Assembly (NCBI RefSeq): GCF_040611135.1
Contig: NZ_JBEXNL010000013.1
Coordinates: forward strand, 72,565-136,564
Origin: Tsukamurella sp040611135
GTDB taxonomy: Bacteria > Actinomycetota > Actinomycetes > Mycobacteriales > Mycobacteriaceae
DNA length: 64,000 nucleotides
Reading direction: 5' to 3'
A program made the translations under genes and the position numbers. Under the pieces are notes generated by a model. The model was not told the DNA's origin. It made no database searches and was given only the letters and a program-made list of their open reading frames with translations. Every line of letters begins with the position of its first letter. Position 1 is the first letter of the stretch. This document shows, piece by piece, positions 16,568-24,894 of this stretch.

Positions 16568-17035
16568 ATGCGAAGGATCCTGGCCCTCTGCGCGATAGTG
16601 GTACTCGCCCTCGTCGGTCTCGTCGCCTGCGGCAAGTCGTCGGCACAGCCCGGGGCCACCGCGGCACCGGTCGCGTCCTCGTCCGTGGTGAAGGGGCCGA
16701 CGGTGACGGCCAAGCCCGGCCCGGCGCGCTCGTCGGCCGGGGCACCGTCGAACTCGGCGGTCCCGCAGCGAGTGCTCGCGACACTCGCCCGGATCGACGC
16801 GGGCACATGGCCCCCGAACGACGGGTCGGGTACGCAGGGCGGCCGTAACTTCGGCAACTTCGAGAACCGGCTGCCCAAGACCGATTCGAAGGGCAAGACC
16901 GCCACGTACACCGAGTGGGACGTCAACATCAAGAAGTCCGGCCGTGGGCGCGATGCGGAGCGGATCATCACGGGTGCCGACGGCGGCGCCTGGTACACCC
17001 TGGACCACTACGAGACCTTCACGAGGATCCGATGA
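16568..17035 (+). CDS. Lipoprotein guanyl-specific ribonuclease (barnase/RNase Sa type)
   Basis: A 155-residue secreted endoribonuclease. Residues 1-20 are a signal peptide ending LVGLVAC, with Cys21 as a lipobox cysteine, so the enzyme is probably tethered to the outer membrane leaflet. A Ser/Pro/Thr linker (22-64) leads to the microbial ribonuclease domain (about 66-155). Candidate catalytic residues are Glu116 (YTEWDV), Arg132 (ERIITG) and His147 (DHYETF), matching Glu54/Arg69/His85 of RNase Sa. The next gene, overlapping by four bases, encodes a barstar-like inhibitor that should protect the cytoplasm before export. TAGGGT eight bases upstream may be its -10. Confidence 0.88.
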   Translation: MRRILALCAIVVLALVGLVACGKSSAQPGATAAPVASSSVVKGPTVTAKPGPARSSAGAPSNSAVPQRVLATLARIDAGTWPPNDGSGTQGGRNFGNFENRLPKTDSKGKTATYTEWDVNIKKSGRGRDAERIITGADGGAWYTLDHYETFTRIR

Positions 17036-17460
17036 GCACCCTTCCCCAATTCCTCCAGTCCGGCTCCGGCGCCGCCCTGACCGGCACCGATCTGGACTCC
17101 CTCAAGCGTCGCGACCGTCCCCGCGTGCTCGTGGCCCGCGGCAGCCGGATGCGCACCAAGGCCGCCCTGCTCAACGAGGTCTCGGCCGTCCTGCAGTTCC
17201 CGCTCGACTTCGGCGGCAACTGGGACGCGCTCGCGGACAGCATCGGTGACCTCGATTGGCTCGGCGGCCCCGGCGCCGTGGTGCTCGGCATCGCGCAGGC
17301 CGAACAGGTCATGGCCGATGAGGAGGGCGTCGCCGTCTTCGTGCAGATCCTGGCGGAGCGGGGACCGCGCGTGCTCCTCGGCGTGTCCGACGCCGCCGAC
17401 ATCACTCGCGTCCGGTCGGAGTGGGCCGGCCTGGGCCTCACGGTGGAGGCGCTCGCGTGA
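17032..17460 (+). CDS. Barstar-family ribonuclease inhibitor
   Basis: A 142-residue intracellular inhibitor expected to bind the ribonuclease encoded just upstream. The barstar core runs from about residue 40 (RMRTKAALLNEVSAVLQFP) through the family signature DFGGNWDALADSIGDLDWL to the C-terminal LLGVSDAADITRVRSEW. The aspartate-rich helix is the kind that plugs the RNase active site. The ATG overlaps the RNase stop by four bases (ATGA), so inhibitor synthesis is coupled to the toxin. The GTGA at its end overlaps the exonuclease start. Confidence 0.9.
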   Translation: MSTLPQFLQSGSGAALTGTDLDSLKRRDRPRVLVARGSRMRTKAALLNEVSAVLQFPLDFGGNWDALADSIGDLDWLGGPGAVVLGIAQAEQVMADEEGVAVFVQILAERGPRVLLGVSDAADITRVRSEWAGLGLTVEALA

Positions 17461-18263
17461 TCATCACCTCGATCAACGTCAACGGGATCCGCGCCGCGGT
17501 GAAGCAGCGGTCCGACGAGAACCTCGGCATGCTGCCCTGGCTGCGCGAGACGAGGGCCGATGTGGTGCTGCTGCAGGAGGTGCGTGCCACCCACAAGCAG
17601 ACGCTGACCGCGCTCGCGCCCGCATTGGAGGCGGGCTGGCACCTGGCGGCCGCGGAGTCCTCGACGGCGGGCCGCAACGGCGTGGCGGTGCTGTCCCGCA
17701 ACGAGCCCGACGCCGTGCGGATCGGTTTCGGCAGCGAGGAGTTCGACCACGCGGGCCGCTACATCGAGGCGGACTTCGAGGATCTCACCGTCGCCTCCCT
17801 GTACCTCCCCTCCGGTGACGTCGGTACCGAACGGCAGGACGAGAAGGACCGCTTCCGTGCGGAGTTCGGCGCGTACCTGGCGAAGCTCGGACGGCGGCGG
17901 CGCGAGGTCGTCGTGTGCGGCGACTGGAACATCGGCCACACCGAGCTGGACATCAAGAACTGGAAGGGCAACGTCAAGAACTCGGGGTTCCTCCCCGAGG
18001 AGCGGGCCTGGATGAGCGAGTACATCGGTGAGGGGCGCGCATTCAAGGACGTCGTTCGCGACCTGCACCCCGGCGTGCCCGGCCCGTACGCGTGGTGGTC
18101 GTGGCGGGGCAAGGCCTTCGACAACGACTCCGGCTGGCGCATCGACCTGCAGATCGCCAACAACGCGCTGGCGAAGCGGGCGTCGTCGGCCGTGGTCGAG
18201 CGGGCGGATGCGTACAACCTGCGCTGGTCCGACCACGCGCCGGTCACCGTCGAATACGCCTGA
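17457..18263 (+). CDS. xth: Exodeoxyribonuclease III / AP endonuclease family protein
   Basis: Metal-dependent 3'-5' exonuclease and AP endonuclease of base excision repair (EEP superfamily). The 268-residue protein has all family motifs in order: SINVNGIRAA, LLQEVRA, GRNGVAVLSR, VCGDWNIGHTELDI and the terminal LRWSDHAPVTVEY carrying the catalytic Asp-His pair. The GTG at 17457 overlaps the barstar stop by four bases. It is followed after 121 bp by trpS, a neighbour I recall for this family in actinobacteria. The family is certain; the exact biochemical class is less so. Confidence 0.91.
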   Translation: MIITSINVNGIRAAVKQRSDENLGMLPWLRETRADVVLLQEVRATHKQTLTALAPALEAGWHLAAAESSTAGRNGVAVLSRNEPDAVRIGFGSEEFDHAGRYIEADFEDLTVASLYLPSGDVGTERQDEKDRFRAEFGAYLAKLGRRRREVVVCGDWNIGHTELDIKNWKGNVKNSGFLPEERAWMSEYIGEGRAFKDVVRDLHPGVPGPYAWWSWRGKAFDNDSGWRIDLQIANNALAKRASSAVVERADAYNLRWSDHAPVTVEYA

Positions 18264-18384
18264 GCGCGCGCGGCCGGCTCGGAGGCCGTGGCGGCCGGAC
18301 CGGCGCGGCAGTCGGACCGGGCGGGCACCGTCGGGCCCGATACTGGGGCGACGGGCCGGAACGGGGCCGATAGACTCGTTCCCC

Positions 18385-19410
18385 GTGACGGAAACCGCCC
18401 CCACCCCCACGAAGCGGCAGCGCGCGCTGTCGGGTATCCAGCCGACCTCGGACTCGTTCCATCTCGGCAACTACCTGGGTGCGGTGCGGCAGTGGGTGCA
18501 GCTGCAGGACGAGTTCGACACCTTCTACTTCATCCCGAACATGCACGGCATCACCACGCCGCACGATCCGAAGGCCCTGCGCGAGCGCACCGCCTTCGCG
18601 GCCGCGCAGCTGCTGGCGCTCGGTGTGGACCCCGAGCGGTCGACGATGTTCGTGCAGTCGCAGATCCACGAGCACGCCGAGCTGACCTGGGTCCTGTCCT
18701 GCATCACGGGTTTCGGCGAGGCCAGCCGGATGACGCAGTTCAAGGACAAGTCGGCGAAGAACGGCACGGACAGCTCGTCGGTCGGCCTGTTCACCTACCC
18801 GATCCTCATGGCGGCGGACATCCTGCTCTACCGGCCGCAGCTGGTGCCCGTCGGCGAGGATCAACGGCAGCACCTGGAGCTGACTCGGACCCTCGCGCAG
18901 CGCTTCAACACCCGGTTCAAGAAGACCTTCGTGGTGCCCGAGGCGCACATCGTCTCCGACACCGCCAAGATCTACGACCTGCAGAACCCGACCGCCAAGA
19001 TGAGCAAGTCCGCGGAGTCGGACGCGGGGTTGATCAGCATCCTCGACGACCCGAAGGTCATCGCCAAGCGCGTGAAGTCGGCGGTCACCGACACGGAGCG
19101 GGAGATCCGCTTCGACCGGGCGAACAAGCCGGGCGTGTCGAACCTGCTGACCATCGAGTCGGCGTTCACCGGCACCCCGATCCCCGACCTCGAACTGGCC
19201 TACGAGGGCAAGGGGTACGGCGATCTGAAGACGCAGGTCGCGGACGTCCTCGTCGACTTCGCCGCGCCGCTGCGCGACCGGGTCAAGGGGTACCTCGACG
19301 ATCGCGCGGAACTGGACAGGGTGCTGGCATCGGGACGTGAGCGCGCACAGGAGATCGCGGCGCGCACCCTCGCGGACGTCTACGACAGGGTAGGGTTCCT
19401 GGCGCCCTAG
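18385..19410 (+). CDS. trpS: Tryptophanyl-tRNA synthetase
   Basis: Charges tRNA-Trp with tryptophan. This class Ic synthetase has 341 residues, the usual length. It shows the HIGH-like motif FHLGNYLGAV near residue 30, LVPVGEDQRQHLELTR, and the KMSKS loop TAKMSKSAESD. The GTG start (VTETAPTPTKRQRALSG) is 8 bases after TAGACT (18371-18376), so the transcript may be leaderless. The open frame continues upstream through xth in another phase but carries no family sequence. It sits next to the YihY gene, as in M. tuberculosis (Rv3336c-Rv3335c). Confidence 0.96.
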   Translation: MTETAPTPTKRQRALSGIQPTSDSFHLGNYLGAVRQWVQLQDEFDTFYFIPNMHGITTPHDPKALRERTAFAAAQLLALGVDPERSTMFVQSQIHEHAELTWVLSCITGFGEASRMTQFKDKSAKNGTDSSSVGLFTYPILMAADILLYRPQLVPVGEDQRQHLELTRTLAQRFNTRFKKTFVVPEAHIVSDTAKIYDLQNPTAKMSKSAESDAGLISILDDPKVIAKRVKSAVTDTEREIRFDRANKPGVSNLLTIESAFTGTPIPDLELAYEGKGYGDLKTQVADVLVDFAAPLRDRVKGYLDDRAELDRVLASGRERAQEIAARTLADVYDRVGFLAP

Positions 19411-19449
19411 CCGATGTGACGTAGCGAACACCCGCAGGAGGATTCCCGA

Positions 19450-20448
19450 ATGCTCCAGAAGTACCGTGACAAATGGCCGTGGTTCGATCACGTGATGGCC
19501 GCCGCCATGCGGTACCAGGACAACAAGGGCGACTACTACGGCGCCGGGATCACCTACTTCAGTGTGTTCGCGCTGTTCCCGCTCGCGATGGTCGTGTTCT
19601 CGATCGGCGGCTACGTGCTGGTCAACGATGCCGAGCTGTTGGCGGAGATCAAGCAGCGGATCAGCGACCTGATGTCCAACCAGGAGATGGCCACCACGAT
19701 CAACCAGCTGCTGGACCGAGCGATCTCCTCGCGCGGCACCGTCGGACTCATCGGCCTGCTCGGTGGCCTGTGGGCCGGCCTCGGCTGGGTGGGCAACGTG
19801 CGTGCCGCGCTCACCGAGATGTGGGACAGCGAGGAGCCCGAGCAGAACTTCGTCAGCAAGAAGCTGGGCGATCTCGCGGCACTCATCGGCCTCTTCGCCG
19901 CGATCGTGGTGTGCTCGGCGCTCATCGCCGTGGGCAGCAGCCCACTGACGAGGACGCTGCTCACCGCCGTCGGCCTGGATCACGTTCCCGGCCTGGCGAT
20001 CCTGATCGCGTGCGTGACACTGCTGATCACGGTGTTCGCGACCTGGGTCCTGTGGACCTTCGTCATCGCGCGGATGCCCCGCGTCAGCTTCCCGTGGCGC
20101 AACGCCCTGCACGCCGGACTGCTGATGGCCGTCGTCTTCACGGTGTTCACCCAGTTCGCGACCCTGATCATCGGTGCCACGCTGCGCAGTCCCGCGGGCG
20201 CGACCTTCGGCCCGATCCTCGGCATCATGCTGTTCATCTACTTCACCGCGCGGATGCTGTTGTTCGCCACGGCCTGGGCGGCCACGGACCCGCGCAACCA
20301 GCGCTACGTCATCCCGTCGGCCCCCGATCCCGTGGTGATCTCGCCCGTCATCCGGTCCGAGCCGGAAGCGGCACGGACCGCGATCGCGGGCGCAGCGGGT
20401 CTGGTCGCGGGCCTCGGCCTCGGCTCCCTGCTGCGCCGCAGGCGCTGA
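19450..20448 (+). CDS. YihY/BrkB family inner membrane protein
   Basis: A 332-residue membrane protein of the YihY/virulence factor BrkB family, formerly misnamed RNase BN. About six helices are visible, with the family opening KGDYYGAGITYFSVFALFPLAMVVFSI and later VGLIGLLGGLWAGLGWVGNVRAALTEMWD. A short arginine-rich tail ends the protein. AGGAGG precedes the ATG by about eight bases. It lies 39 bp after trpS, probably in one transcript, and is convergent with the amino-acid permease. The transported substrate or role is unknown. Confidence 0.9.
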   Translation: MLQKYRDKWPWFDHVMAAAMRYQDNKGDYYGAGITYFSVFALFPLAMVVFSIGGYVLVNDAELLAEIKQRISDLMSNQEMATTINQLLDRAISSRGTVGLIGLLGGLWAGLGWVGNVRAALTEMWDSEEPEQNFVSKKLGDLAALIGLFAAIVVCSALIAVGSSPLTRTLLTAVGLDHVPGLAILIACVTLLITVFATWVLWTFVIARMPRVSFPWRNALHAGLLMAVVFTVFTQFATLIIGATLRSPAGATFGPILGIMLFIYFTARMLLFATAWAATDPRNQRYVIPSAPDPVVISPVIRSEPEAARTAIAGAAGLVAGLGLGSLLRRRR

Positions 20449-20449
20449 T

Positions 20450-21946
20450 TCAGGCGTCCTCGGGCGCGCCGGCGCGCGGGAGCGTGCGGCCGCGGAAGAA
20501 CGCGGGGCGCTGCACGGCGCAGCCGATCATCAGCGGGATCCCGAGCACGAGCATGCCGATGCCGATGACGAACACCCCGCCGATGCCGCCGATCACGGTC
20601 CGTCCGTAGTCGGGGGCGATCATGTCGACGGCGCTCTGCCCGAACGCCCAGATCATCGCGGACCCGCCGAGCACGGGGAGGACCAGCCGGAGCACGAGGT
20701 TCCGCAGCGACCGCCGGACGGTCCGCCGGAAGTACCATGCGCAGGCGAACGCGGTGATCGCGTAGTAGAACGCGACGGCCAGCCCGAGCGAGCTGATCGA
20801 GTCCTCGAGTGTGTTCCTGCTGAGCAACGCCAGCGTCAGGTAGAAGGCCAGCGCGGAGGCGCCCATGACGACGGTGCCGAAGGACGGTGTCAGATACCTG
20901 GGGTGCACGTGGGCGAAGCGCTCGGGCACCGCCCGATAGACCGCCATCGCGAGGGTTCCGCGGGCCGTGGGCAGCACCGTCGACTGGGTGGAGGACAGCG
21001 CGGACAGCGCCACCGTGAGCACGAGCAGGCCCGCCAGCACCGCACCGCCGACCGGACGGCCGAGCACCGTCAGGACGTCGTCGTGGTTGTCGGTGTTGCC
21101 CAGCCCGATGCCGGTGTCCCCGAATCCCGAATAGGCCTGCACGGCAACCGCCACGAGCACGTAGGTGCCCATGAGGACGACGGTGGCGAGCACCGCGGCC
21201 CGGCCCGGGGTCGAGGAGGAGTCCTTGGTCTCCTCGCCGACGGCGAGGCACGCGTCCCAGCCCCAGTACAGGAAGATGCACAGGATCACGGCGGCCGCGA
21301 TCTGCGAGGCGCTCAGGCCCGTCGGGTCCAACCAATCCCAGGTCGGCCGCACCGCCTGAGCTCCGGCGTGCCCGCCGTACACGGCCCACAGGGCCGCCCC
21401 CGCCGCGACGGCGAGAACGGCGAACTGGATCGACATCAGCGCGTTCTGCATCCGCTCGGACACCACGATCCCGCGGTACGACACCCACGTCATCGCCACG
21501 ATCAGCACGCACCCGAAACCCACCACCGCGAGCCGGTTCTCGGCGAGTGCGTTCAATCCGACGAAGCGCAGGAGGTAGGTCGCGGAGATCTCCGCGACGT
21601 TCGCCAGGCAGATGATCGCCGACACGGCGAGGCCCCAGCCGCCCATCCATCCGACCCACGGCCCGAACGCCCTACTGCCCCAGGTGAAGGTGGTCCCGGC
21701 GTCCGGGGTGTCGGCGGCGAGCTCCTTGTAGGCGAGGGCCACCAGCAGCATCGGCACGAAGGCCACCACGAACATCGCGGGCGCCTTGCCGTGCACGTGC
21801 GCGACGACGCCGCCGAGCGTCGCCGCGAGGCTGTACGCGGGCGCCGTCGACGACAGGCCGATCGCCATGTTGCTGAGCAGCCCCAGGGAGTTCGAGCGAA
21901 GTCCCTTGTCGGGCACCGTCGCCGCCCCGGCCGGCGCGGTGACCAC
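20450..21946 (-). CDS. APC-family amino-acid permease
   Basis: A 498-residue permease of the amino acid-polyamine-organocation superfamily with about twelve helices. The first helix region reads GLLSNMAIGLSSTAPAYSLAATLGGVV, and the characteristic FTWGSRAFGPWVGWMGGWG and LYWGWDACLAVGEETKDSSSTPGRA segments follow. It probably imports an amino acid or polyamine by proton symport; the substrate is not predictable. The start GTG at 21946 follows the dacB stop at once (TGAC-GTG), so it may be translated from the dacB message. Longer starts would overlap the dacB end. Confidence 0.86.
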   Translation of the reverse strand: MVTAPAGAATVPDKGLRSNSLGLLSNMAIGLSSTAPAYSLAATLGGVVAHVHGKAPAMFVVAFVPMLLVALAYKELAADTPDAGTTFTWGSRAFGPWVGWMGGWGLAVSAIICLANVAEISATYLLRFVGLNALAENRLAVVGFGCVLIVAMTWVSYRGIVVSERMQNALMSIQFAVLAVAAGAALWAVYGGHAGAQAVRPTWDWLDPTGLSASQIAAAVILCIFLYWGWDACLAVGEETKDSSSTPGRAAVLATVVLMGTYVLVAVAVQAYSGFGDTGIGLGNTDNHDDVLTVLGRPVGGAVLAGLLVLTVALSALSSTQSTVLPTARGTLAMAVYRAVPERFAHVHPRYLTPSFGTVVMGASALAFYLTLALLSRNTLEDSISSLGLAVAFYYAITAFACAWYFRRTVRRSLRNLVLRLVLPVLGGSAMIWAFGQSAVDMIAPDYGRTVIGGIGGVFVIGIGMLVLGIPLMIGCAVQRPAFFRGRTLPRAGAPEDA

Positions 21947-21947
21947 G

Positions 21948-23243
21948 TCAGCGGCCCCGGTTCGTACGCATGGCCGCACCGACCAGCGCCGCGATGACCG
22001 CGAGGCCGCCCAGGCCGATCAGCACCCGGGTCCCGTTGCCCATGCCCGACGGTCCGCTCGCGACCACCGCGTCGTGTCCCTCGCCGGGGCGGTGCTCCGC
22101 CGCACCGGATCCCGTGGCGGCGACGAGCGTGCCGACGGACTTGCCGCGCAGCGCGACGCCGTAGTCGAGCAGGCGGCGGTACTGGTCCCAGTAGGTGTTG
22201 CCCGCGTGGGTGAGGCCGAACATCTGGACGATGACGTAGCGATGACCGTCCCGGTCGACGGCGCCGGCGAAGGTCTTCTTCGCGTCGTCCGTGTAGCCGT
22301 TCTTACCGGCGACCGCGCCGGGGAAATCGGTCAGCAGCCGGTTCTCGTTGAGGATCGGGTAGGGCGCAACGGATGTCGGCGCGGGCGGTGCGCTCGCCCC
22401 CGGAGGCAGGGGGGTGGGCGGTCCGGTCGTCGGCACCGGCGGGTGACCGGGGAAGGTGACCCGCGGTGTCGCGGCGATCTCCACGAACCGCTTGTCCTGC
22501 AGGGCCGCCCGCAGGATGAGGGCGAGGTCGTACGGGCTGGTGCTCATGCCGGGGCCGTCCAGGCCCGACGGGGTCGCGGCCCGCGTGTCGTGCGCCCCGA
22601 GCGCGGACGCGAGCTCGTTCATCTTCGCGACCGCGGCGTCCACGCCGCCGAGCTGCCGCGCGAGGGCGTGCGCGGCGTCGTTGCCCGAGATCAGCAGCAG
22701 GCCCTCGAGCAGGTCCTTGACGGTGTACCGGCCGCCGGGGGAGACGCCGGCGGCGTCCCCCTCCTGCGCGGCGTCCTCCGCGGTCCCCTCGACGACGGTG
22801 TCGAGCTTCAGGTCGCGGAGCGCGACCTGCGCCAGCAGCAGCTTGATCGTGCTCGCGGGGCGGTACCGGCCGTGCGGATCCTTCGCGGCGATCACCGTCC
22901 CGTCGGTGGCGTCGGCGACGAGCCAGCCCGCGGAGTCGATGCCGGGCGGGGCGGGCGGCGCACCGTCGGGCACGACGAGGCCGCACCCGCCCAGCTTCGC
23001 GCCCCCGACCGGCGGGTCCGGGACGGCGAGCGGCGCGGGCGTGGGCGCCCCGGGCTTGGGTACCTCGGAGGCGTCGACGGCGGGCGGTGGGACGTGCTTG
23101 TGCGGGCAGGCGTCGGTCACCAGGGTGGCCACGGCCGGCCCGGGAGTGGGCGACGGTGCGGGGGCCGGCGTCGCGCCGGCCGGGGCGACGAGCGCACCGA
23201 GAAGGCCGACGACGGTTGCGGTTCTCAGGGCGCGCGCGATCAT
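21948..23243 (-). CDS. dacB: D-alanyl-D-alanine carboxypeptidase (DacB1-like)
   Basis: Class A low-molecular-mass penicillin-binding protein that trims the terminal D-Ala of peptidoglycan stems. The 431-residue protein has a signal peptide (1-24) and a Pro-rich spacer. The serine peptidase S11 domain carries the three active-site motifs STIK (in RPASTIKLLLAQ), SGN (LISGNDAAH) and KNG (VAGKNGYTDDAKK). A C-terminal membrane anchor (VLIGLGGLAVIAALVGAAM) ends in positive residues. The ATG at 23243 is 8 bases after the -10-like TACCAT of a compact bidirectional promoter. Equivalent by neighbourhood to Rv3330. Confidence 0.93.
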   Translation of the reverse strand: MIARALRTATVVGLLGALVAPAGATPAPAPSPTPGPAVATLVTDACPHKHVPPPAVDASEVPKPGAPTPAPLAVPDPPVGGAKLGGCGLVVPDGAPPAPPGIDSAGWLVADATDGTVIAAKDPHGRYRPASTIKLLLAQVALRDLKLDTVVEGTAEDAAQEGDAAGVSPGGRYTVKDLLEGLLLISGNDAAHALARQLGGVDAAVAKMNELASALGAHDTRAATPSGLDGPGMSTSPYDLALILRAALQDKRFVEIAATPRVTFPGHPPVPTTGPPTPLPPGASAPPAPTSVAPYPILNENRLLTDFPGAVAGKNGYTDDAKKTFAGAVDRDGHRYVIVQMFGLTHAGNTYWDQYRRLLDYGVALRGKSVGTLVAATGSGAAEHRPGEGHDAVVASGPSGMGNGTRVLIGLGGLAVIAALVGAAMRTNRGR

Positions 23244-23275
23244 CGCGGCTCATGGTAGTCCGCTACGGTGGCGGT
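23244..23275. promoter_or_regulatory. 32-bp bidirectional leaderless promoter, dacB / sucrase-ferredoxin gene
   Basis: The two start codons are separated by 32 bases. The minus strand has TACCAT (23252-23257), eight bases before the dacB ATG. The plus strand has TACGGT (23264-23269), six bases before the rightward ATG. The core ATGGTAGTCCGCTACGGTG is nearly identical to the deoD/enoyl-CoA hydratase spacer at 50969-50987. Confidence 0.65.
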
Positions 23276-24148
23276 ATGACGGAGCGTTGTTCGAGTTTCA
23301 CGGACGAGCCGCTCCCCGGCACCGCGACGACGGAGACGGGCTGGCTCTGCATCGAGAACGAGTCCGGCTGGGGCCGTGATCCGTTCTCCGGCGCAACCTT
23401 CGCTCCGGAGGTGGGGGAGGCGATCGAACGGTTCGCCGACGACCGCGCTCTGCGGGTGCTCCTCATCCACCGGCCCGGCCGCGCGGGCGGCACCGGGCCG
23501 ATGCGGGTGTTCGTCGCGGCCTCGGTGACCGGCCGGAGCTCGCTGCGGATGTTCACCGTCGCCGACTACGCCGAGATCCCGCGCCTGCCCGTCGACGACC
23601 CGGCCGCCGGCGACCTCGCGGGCCCGATCGCGCTCGTGTGCACCAACGGCAAGCGCGACGTGTGCTGCGCGGTCCTCGGCCGGCCGATCGCGGCCGAGCT
23701 CGCCGCCCGCTACCCCGAGCCGGTGGTGTGGGAGTGCTCGCACACCGGCGGCCACCGGTTCGCCCCCGTGGTGATCGTGCTGCCCACCGGCTACACCTAC
23801 GGTCGCGTGTCGAGCGCGCAGGCCGGGGAGGCCCTCGACGCCGCGCGCGCGGGCGTGGTGTCCACGTCCGGACTGCGCGGCCGCTCGTCGATCCCGCCGG
23901 CCGAGCAGGCGGCGGAGGTCGCCGTTCGCGAGGTCCTCGGTCCCGTCGGTCCCGATGCCCTGCGCACCACGTCCGACGGTGCGCCGGCCGCCGGTGTCCA
24001 CGCCGTCACCGTCGAGCACGAGGACGGGCGCGCGTGGACCATGACGGTCACGGCGGAGGACCTGCCGCCGCGGATGATGTCGTGCGGGAAGAAGCCGTCG
24101 GCGGCCCGGGCCTGGCGCGTGACGGACGCCGCAGCGGTCACGAACTGA
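23276..24148 (+). CDS. Sucrase/ferredoxin-like family protein
   Basis: A 290-residue protein of the Suc_Fer-like (thioredoxin-like 2Fe-2S ferredoxin) family. The C-terminal half has the cysteine pattern of these proteins: CTNGKRDVCCAVLGR, then WECSHTGGHRFAPVV, a likely Fe-S binding site. The actual redox role in actinobacteria is unknown, and the sucrase label is historical. The ATG at 23276 lies six bases after TACGGT in a bidirectional promoter with dacB and has no ribosome site, which fits a leaderless transcript. Confidence 0.85.
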   Translation: MTERCSSFTDEPLPGTATTETGWLCIENESGWGRDPFSGATFAPEVGEAIERFADDRALRVLLIHRPGRAGGTGPMRVFVAASVTGRSSLRMFTVADYAEIPRLPVDDPAAGDLAGPIALVCTNGKRDVCCAVLGRPIAAELAARYPEPVVWECSHTGGHRFAPVVIVLPTGYTYGRVSSAQAGEALDAARAGVVSTSGLRGRSSIPPAEQAAEVAVREVLGPVGPDALRTTSDGAPAAGVHAVTVEHEDGRAWTMTVTAEDLPPRMMSCGKKPSAARAWRVTDAAAVTN

Positions 24149-24212
24149 CACTTGTGCCCGCGACAGTGGGGGCATGACTGCGAGCGGATTCCGCTGTGAT
24201 CAGGGACATAGC

Positions 24213-24312
24213 GACGTTACGTCCGATTCGGGCGAATACCCCGGCTGCACATATTCCGTCTGGAGTACTCGCGGCGTAGTGTTGCCGCCGAGCGCACGGA
24301 TCGGAGGTGGGG
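24213..24312 (+). promoter_or_regulatory. PadR/exporter promoter with two palindromes
   Basis: The 164-bp spacer holds a likely promoter: TTCCGT (24254-24259), 17 bases, then TAGTGT (24277-24282), and GGAGG (24303-24307) before the ATG. Upstream lie two perfect palindromes, GACGTTACGTC (24213-24223) and ATTCGGGCGAAT (24226-24237). They could be regulator sites, though neither has the ATGT-ACAT form commonest for PadR. Confidence 0.45.
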
Positions 24313-24894
24313 ATGGCGCGGACGCGGGAGATGGCACCGCTGGCGATCGCGGCGCTCGCGCTGCTCACCGAGCGGGACATGCACCCCTACGAGATGTTCA
24401 CCACGATGGTCGACCGGCGCGAGGACCTCGTGGTCAAGCTCCGGGCGGGTTCGCTCTACCACGCGGTGAACCGGCTGGCCGACGACGGCATGGTCGTCGC
24501 CGTGTCCACGGAACGGGACGGCAACCGGCCCGAGCGCACGACGTACGGGATCACTCCGGCCGGGCGGGAACGGCTGCAGGCCGTCGTCGCCGACCTGCTG
24601 GCCCGGCCCGCCGAGGAGTATCCGCGGTTCCCGTTCGCGGTCTCGGAGGCGCACAACCTCGACCGCGGCGTGGTGCGTGCGCTCCTCGCGGGGCGACTCG
24701 AACGCGTCGACCGCGAGCTGACGGAGATGCGTGCGGGCCATGCCCGGGCGCTCGAGCGCACCGCCGCGGCGTACCTGCTCGACCTGGACTACCTGATCGC
24801 GATGCGCGCCGCCGAAGCCGACTGGCTGCGGCGCACCGTCGGACGGCTCGATGACGAAACCCTGGACTGGAAGGCTCACCACCATGGCGAATGA
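24313..24894 (+). CDS. PadR-family transcriptional regulator
   Basis: A 193-residue repressor of the PadR family. The winged helix-turn-helix (about 8-80) includes MAPLAIAALALLTERDMHPYEM and LRAGSLYHAVNRLADDGMV, with GNRPERTTYGITPAGRERL as the wing. The C-terminal half is the helical Vir/PadR dimerisation domain. GGAGG lies five bases before the ATG at 24313; a GTG two codons earlier is possible. It overlaps the start of the DHA2 exporter gene, so it most probably represses its own operon until the exporter substrate is present. Confidence 0.9.
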   Translation: MARTREMAPLAIAALALLTERDMHPYEMFTTMVDRREDLVVKLRAGSLYHAVNRLADDGMVVAVSTERDGNRPERTTYGITPAGRERLQAVVADLLARPAEEYPRFPFAVSEAHNLDRGVVRALLAGRLERVDRELTEMRAGHARALERTAAAYLLDLDYLIAMRAAEADWLRRTVGRLDDETLDWKAHHHGE

